Assembly: GCA_026936325.1 (NCBI GenBank)
Contig: JAPTHN010000001.1
Location: 3,374,370-3,438,369 of the forward strand
DNA length: 64,000 nucleotides
DNA from: Platynereis dumerilii
Taxonomy: Eukaryota; Annelida; Polychaeta; Phyllodocida; Nereididae
Direction: 5' to 3'
The position numbers and the translations under genes are program-made. Below the pieces are notes generated by a model. It was not told the DNA's origin. It did not search any database and saw only the letters and a program-made list of their open reading frames with translations. This document shows, piece by piece, positions 58,746 to 64,000 of this stretch. Numbering within the stretch: position 1 is the first letter of the stretch; every line of letters starts with the position of its first letter.

Positions 58746-60597
58746 ACCGGTGCCCAAGACTCATAATACCATAAAACCAAATAAAGCTTGTATCGGTTTT
58801 ATCAGCAAACACCAAACAAGTACTTGGTTCAACGACGGACCAAAACTGGACTCCAATGACCTTGCCTGTAAGTTAGTGTATCATTTTGCCATTAACACTT
58901 CTCATGCTTATGGCAGTCTCCCATATATATAGCAGTATACAGCCTGCAGTGGCCTTCAGAGGTGCATCATAATCCTGCTGAGGCAAGTCCAAATGAAAAG
59001 AGCAGCCTTCACAGGTGACTTGATATGCAGTATACCTGTGCCTTCATCAGGCTGGCCTTTGATCATATCAAATCAAAGGGAATAGCCAAGTATGGAAGCA
59101 GTACATTACATGGCTAAGGCAAGATATATATGATTTTTAGCTTCTTGGATCCAGCGACCCAACAGATATTCTGCCTAAGGGAAAAAATTTAGCGTACTTA
59201 CAATTTTTATCAAAGATATTATGAAAATAAAAATTTTTTATCAAAGATATTATGAAAATAAAAAGCGTTTTTTTGTCCATCGACCGACCGGAAGGAGAGC
59301 CTCGAGAAGATCCAAGAAGCTAGAGATTACTTATGTCAGGCCTAAGCCAGCAAGTTGTAGTGGTAATACATGGTGGAAGTGTGAGAGAAATTACCCCCAC
59401 TTTATCATCCATTCTATTGTATGTTCAAAAGCTGTATGGAGCAGCCAATTTCCTCCTGTGCTACATATTATCCATAACAAGTGTTATAATACTCAACTGT
59501 ATTAGTCAATCACAAAGAGCTAATCTTGTAATTAATTTTACTATGAGGTCATTATGATACAAATTACATGACAAAGACATCTAAGTATCATGCACACCAC
59601 CCAGTCAACAAGACCACAATGAATGAGGATATACTATGATTACTATCATATTCAATTTACACAGTGTATGAACATTGGCATATACTATGATGTACCATAT
59701 CTCTTATGCAGTGGTATTGCATGTGTACATCACATAAATGTGTCAGTGTGACTGCCATTGTATTATCTGCCAGACACATTGTCAGGCATCAGTCAGAAGA
59801 ACAACTGAATTACTGGCAAACAACAGGAATGTATACAGCAACATCAATGGAGAGATGGAAGTACAAACAAGAGCAGTGGAAGAGCAGTGGAAGAACATCC
59901 AACAAGTTACTCCAACTTCAGTCTCCAAGGCTAAATTTCATGTATATATATATGTATTTCTGATAAGTTGTTTGAAGATGAGTAGCAACTATGAGGTACA
60001 ACGGTTTATTTTCATAGTTATAGTGATAGTTAATAAGTTATAGTAGTACTGGGCGGAGGTTGTTATACAACCTCTATGCTCAGATCTCCTTTGGGTATTT
60101 ATGTGATGCAAACGCTTATGTTTGATTCGCATTGTCGATTTCCAATACGCTCTGAAACTTTGAACAGCCAACTTTTTAACCGAAAAAGGGAACCTGTCTC
60201 TTACTTTTTTCAGGAAGACACTTCAGATTCTCTGGGTGTGACCATAACGAATGATGCAAATCATGAACCGCGGTTACAAATGCACAACCTTTCCAACAAT
60301 TATTGTCCATGTTGTCACAAGAAGTCTTAGAGAGGTTCTTTTTACAAATAACTTCGAAAACTCCTACGCTCTAGGAAAACAGAAAATACAAGAAGTCAAC
60401 GCAAGAGACTTTTATAGTGCAATACGACCCATACCCTAGAGCCTGATCCTGATGCGGCTGCTAAAATTAGATTAGACTCAACAGTGACCATATAGGGATA
60501 GGGATTTAAACCATAGTACCCCCAACTGGCCCCAAGACAGGTCAGAGGAAGGGTGGCTAATGACCAGCAGCCTTAAATCAGGCTTTGCATTGACTAA
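58746..60597. other. Unassigned DNA
   Basis: No gene was recognised. A 34-bp phrase TTTTTATCAAAGATATTATG plus AAAATAAAAA is tandemly doubled at about 59205-59265. Several short frames on the plus strand have no family resemblance. Confidence 0.4.
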
Positions 60598-62157
60598 TAC
60601 ACTCCTGGGCAAAAAAAATGAACAACCCTAGAATTCTACTTCATTTCGTAAGGCTTTGATTTTAACAGGATATACAAATCGAAAAAGCTTCATTTCTGGT
60701 CAGTTAATCAACAGAAGCATTGTCTTAGCATTAAATTGCTTTTCCTCTTCACTTTTTAAGCAGAACAGTTTTTTAGCTGCACTTCTTGACAACTTTGCAC
60801 ACTGCAAAATGTGCACATTTTCCCATTGCTGTTTCAATGATTTTCAAAGCACATTTGTGTAACCAAATTTGTGTCATCTTAGATCAACATAAATATGACC
60901 CAAAAAGTTCACAATTTGATTGATATCTATATTTTGTCCCAGCCAGAACATAGCTGATATATTGCTGCACAGCAAATACTAAGGGTCACCTTTGCTGCGT
61001 GGACATTAGCTTGTCATCCTGGAACAGCACATTTTGTACGTTTTCTGCAAGGAAAAGCTTCTAAATGGTCAGCAGAAGACCCCGATACATTCTTTTTACA
61101 TACTTAGAAGCTCAGATGATTTTTGATACCTCAGAAGAGTGCTTGAAAAGGCTTGCCACACCATTATTCCTCCACCACAACTTTCGACAAAGTCCAGATT
61201 TCAACTAATTTCGGAACTTGTGGGCTCATACTGATGTTAATCTAAGAAGGTGCAAACCTAGTAACACCGAGGAGCTCTGGAAGGCAGTGTCACAGAATGG
61301 AAAATATGCACATTTTGTAGTGCAGAAAGCCGTCAAGAAGTGCAGCCAAAAAACTGTTCTACTTAAAAAGTAAAGAGGAAAAACAATTCAGTACGAAGAC
61401 AATGCTTCTGTTGATTAACTGACAGAAAATGAAGCTTTTGGATGAGTATATTCTGTAACAAGAATCCACGGATTCAAAGCCTGGCTCAAGTGGCAGTGAT
61501 GATGGCAAAATATGTAGCAGTGATGACGTCAAAATATGTAGCAATGCTGGTGAAATAATTAAGTCTACTTTTTTGGAAATGGCCGAGAAAGGTGGTTCTG
61601 AATTGCGGCAAGTGAAGTGCTGTTATTGTGGTTGTTCCATGAACAAAATAATATCAAAATAACCACGAAAAGAATGTGTACAGTTTTTTGAAATATTGAA
61701 GTTGCCCACTTTCCTCCTTTGAAAATATTGGCGAAATTGAAAAAAATTTGGAACAAAAAAATTGGTTTTTTTAATCTAGGAAAACAATTTTTTTCTTTTT
61801 TTAATTTAGGAAAAAAGTTGCCTGATTCCCTCTTTTTGAAAAAAAAAATTAGTGTAATTGAAAAAAAGTGGAATTTTTTTTTTTTTTTTTTTCAAATCTT
61901 GGAAAAAAAAATTTGGGGGAAAAAAAAATTCTTGAAATTGAAAAAAAAAAGTAATTTCCATACATCTAGCTACCCTAACAAACCAATAAAACACAAAAAC
62001 AGATATATTGAACCTGTAGTTATTGAACAGTAGAGTTGACAGACAATATTTTCAGACCATTACTCCTGAATTAGCCTGGTGAGCCAGGCTAAAAATCAAA
62101 GCCTAACAAAATGAAGTAGAATTCTAGGGTGGTCTATTTCTTTTGCCCGGGAGTGTA
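60598..62157 (+). mobile_element. Decayed Tc1-like transposon
   Basis: The ends are CACTCCTGGGCAAAA at 60600 and TTTTGCCCGGGAGTG at 62155, and both are bounded by TA (60598-60599, 62156-62157). Inverted similarity covers about 65 bp from each end, including CCTAGAATTCTACTTCATTT. A plus-strand transposase C-terminal remnant at about 61185-61300 reads QSPDFN, then NLWAH and SNTEELWKAVSQNG, matching the Tc1 pattern QSPDLNPIENLW...NTEELWxAV. The segment 61306-61455 is an inverted copy of 60668-60830, so the element is rearranged. The A/T-rich homopolymer stretch 61740-61960 looks like later expansion. Confidence 0.85.
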
Positions 62158-63704
62158 CAATTCTGATGGTCAACAGCCATATACTTAGCAGGACATTCGG
62201 ACCCTGATTCAGCAATGACATTATTAGGGGCCATTGATACCATGGAACAAAATGAACCCTCATCAATGCAATTCAGCCAATGCGATAAAAGTTCTCAGTA
62301 AACCTTTACCTATTCGGCTATTCCTTCAGAGAAACTACAAAGAAGAGACAGCATGTGGCCAGCTTGAAACTGAGTGACCGTGTTTCTTGGTTGATATCAT
62401 GCTGAAGGTCGGGTGGCATATTTCTACTAAGAGGTTGTGCATTTCATGCGGAAGGCAGCAAAATTAATTCAGAAATGGTGGGTAACCCAATTTTAGGCAC
62501 TTTGGTATCCAGCAAGCAATTCTAATTGTCAGAAGCTATACAAGATCTGCATTCAGCTGTGCGAAGTGCATTTAACTTCCAACCCATCCTTTCCCCCAAT
62601 TCCAACTTACGAAGAGACTAAGAATGTTCTATCAAAGAGGCAGGGGCCAGTGGCGGCCAGTGATAACCAATAGAAATTGCACTCAGCCATGCATCCAAGA
62701 ATGCGATTGCAATTCCTTTTGTCAGCATTCACTTTACATCAGTTGTCACTGAACGATACAAATCTACTTTGTTGGGTTATATCTCAGTACATCATTCGAA
62801 CGGAAGATTCTGAAGGAACATCAAACTTATCCATGCAGGACAGACAAATGTCAAGTATGCCTTATGCATGATCAATGCAGAGTACAGCTGAGAGTGACAG
62901 TATTTATATAGGCCTATTTGATTCTACATCTACACCATTCTATACCAATGAATCAGTGATCATACAGATGGTAAGACGATACACCACAAACATTGCCAGA
63001 TCAGCTCACCATCTATGTGACCATCATTGATTGCAGATAAGACAAATGTTAAGAAGATGGTGAGGCACAGGCACTGTCAGGCACAGAAAGACATTATGGG
63101 ATCAATAGACAATTACTTGCAGCATTACAGTAGCAATGAAGAGCAAACAGTTGTTTCAGAAAGGATATCCAACAATGAAAGACTGCTGAAAGACTGCCAT
63201 TACAGTGGACATCAAAGGCATGAGACAATGATCTTGGTCTCAAGGGATGTTTAGACCATTATTCCATTAACCTAGTTATTTTATCAAAACGTGAACTGCA
63301 GACAAAACTATCTTCCTATGAAACATTGCTAAGGAAGACATCAAGAGAATATGCTTAAACCTTGCAAAAGAAGTTGAAATGGTCTCTATGTATCCAAATC
63401 TTCTGATGTGAACTTGTAAATTGTACAGCCAAGAACTAAAATCAAAGCTGCCTTCTGCATCATGTTCTTTACACACATGCAATGCTATACAATATACAGT
63501 GTATATACTACCCAGAACTTTAAAGTTAAAGTTTCTTCACATAAAACATATGCCCAACAGCAACACATGGGGGAACTTCAACATACAGAACATGTACAAC
63601 CAACCGCAAAGTGACAAGCATAATGGAATTTGTGAAGGAGGCGCTCTTGTAAAGCTTTTAAGAACTGCCCTTTTAACAAAAATTCTCTGCAGGAGCAAAA
63701 GTGC
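62158..63704. other. Unassigned DNA
   Basis: No gene or known repeat was recognised. Open frames at 63027-63254 and 63421-63711 carry no familiar motif. Confidence 0.4.
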
Positions 63705-63805
63705 ACTGTGAAAGAACACTGAGAAAGTACACTGCAAAGCTTGCTGCGAAAGTACACTGCGAAGCTGCTGTGAAAGTACACTGTGAAGCTTGCAGCGAAA
63801 GCTAG
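63705..63805. repeat. 25-bp tandem repeat, about four copies
   Basis: Units such as GAAAGTACACTGCGAAGCTT plus GCTGC run side by side with small changes. The minus-strand frames over them (67 and 143 codons) are repeat-influenced and not assigned. Confidence 0.85.
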
Positions 63806-64000
63806 AGACTGCGAAAATGTAAGGTTGTTGACAGTTCAGGAGACCATACATCAACAGTGTGACACTCTGACACTCCCTGGTATGTATAGCACAGAATGCA
63901 GGATGACACAAGAGGAGATGGGAGCATTGCGAACAAGCAGAGAAAACAGAAAGCAAAGCATCAGCCATTCTAGCATCGGGCCAGGAGACTGGAAGCTTGT

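Noticed and set aside
61719-62033. 104-codon Lys/Phe-rich frame
   Set aside because: Arises from A/T homopolymer runs in the decayed Tc1-like element.

Overview
This is animal nuclear DNA, about 40% GC by eye, gene-poor and rich in repeats. One real coding exon was found. It lies on the minus strand at 52304-52408 and encodes 35 residues starting [16 protein letters not shown]. It matches, at equal length, the near-N-terminal exon of the neurobeachin / LRBA (BEACH-domain) family, with consensus splice signals on both sides. The window is therefore best read as intronic DNA of an NBEA/LRBA orthologue transcribed right to left. About 11.6 kb of upstream intron (52409-64000) and about 52 kb of downstream intron (52303 down to 1) are included, and no neighbouring exon was recognised. 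Introns this long, together with hAT, Tc1/mariner, SINE and foldback elements, suggest a marine invertebrate. I cannot name the phylum.

Layout. 1-12 kb: mostly unassigned DNA, with a 183-bp hAT MITE with perfect 8-bp target duplication (2630-2812), a 246-bp tandem duplication, an interleaved inverted repeat, a possible regulatory island at 8.8-9.5 kb and a tRNA-derived SINE. 12.1-16.1 kb: a 4-kb long-terminal-inverted-repeat DNA element carrying a decayed protein gene. Its right arm was hit by a mariner, which was in turn hit by a 395-bp palindromic MITE; a second copy of that MITE sits in the element core. 18.2-25.1 kb: a tandem duplication of a unit of about 2.35 kb. The left copy is split by a 2.24-kb mariner-like element whose exact TA empty site survives in the right copy.

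29.1-33.8 kb: a belt of seven adjacent tandem-repeat families, led by a 22-bp G/C-rich minisatellite of about 89 copies that keeps several frames open with no gene. 33.8-34.3 kb: an almost perfect 69-bp inverted repeat. 34.7-35.4 kb: a CpG-rich, promoter-like island. 36-37 kb: a 0.5-kb tandem duplication. 38.5-46.7 kb: a 2.2-kb unit present twice plus a third partial copy, separated by a second large foldback element (43251-46120). 46.8-58.7 kb: a family of (ATCC)n-tailed tRNA-derived SINEs, all antisense, with palindromic MITEs and more minisatellites around the exon. 60.6-62.2 kb: a decayed Tc1-like transposon.

The strongest results are the NBEA-family exon, two transposon insertions dated and bounded by internal empty sites, and the layered nesting at 12-16 kb. 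The long open frames in the minisatellites should not be annotated as genes.
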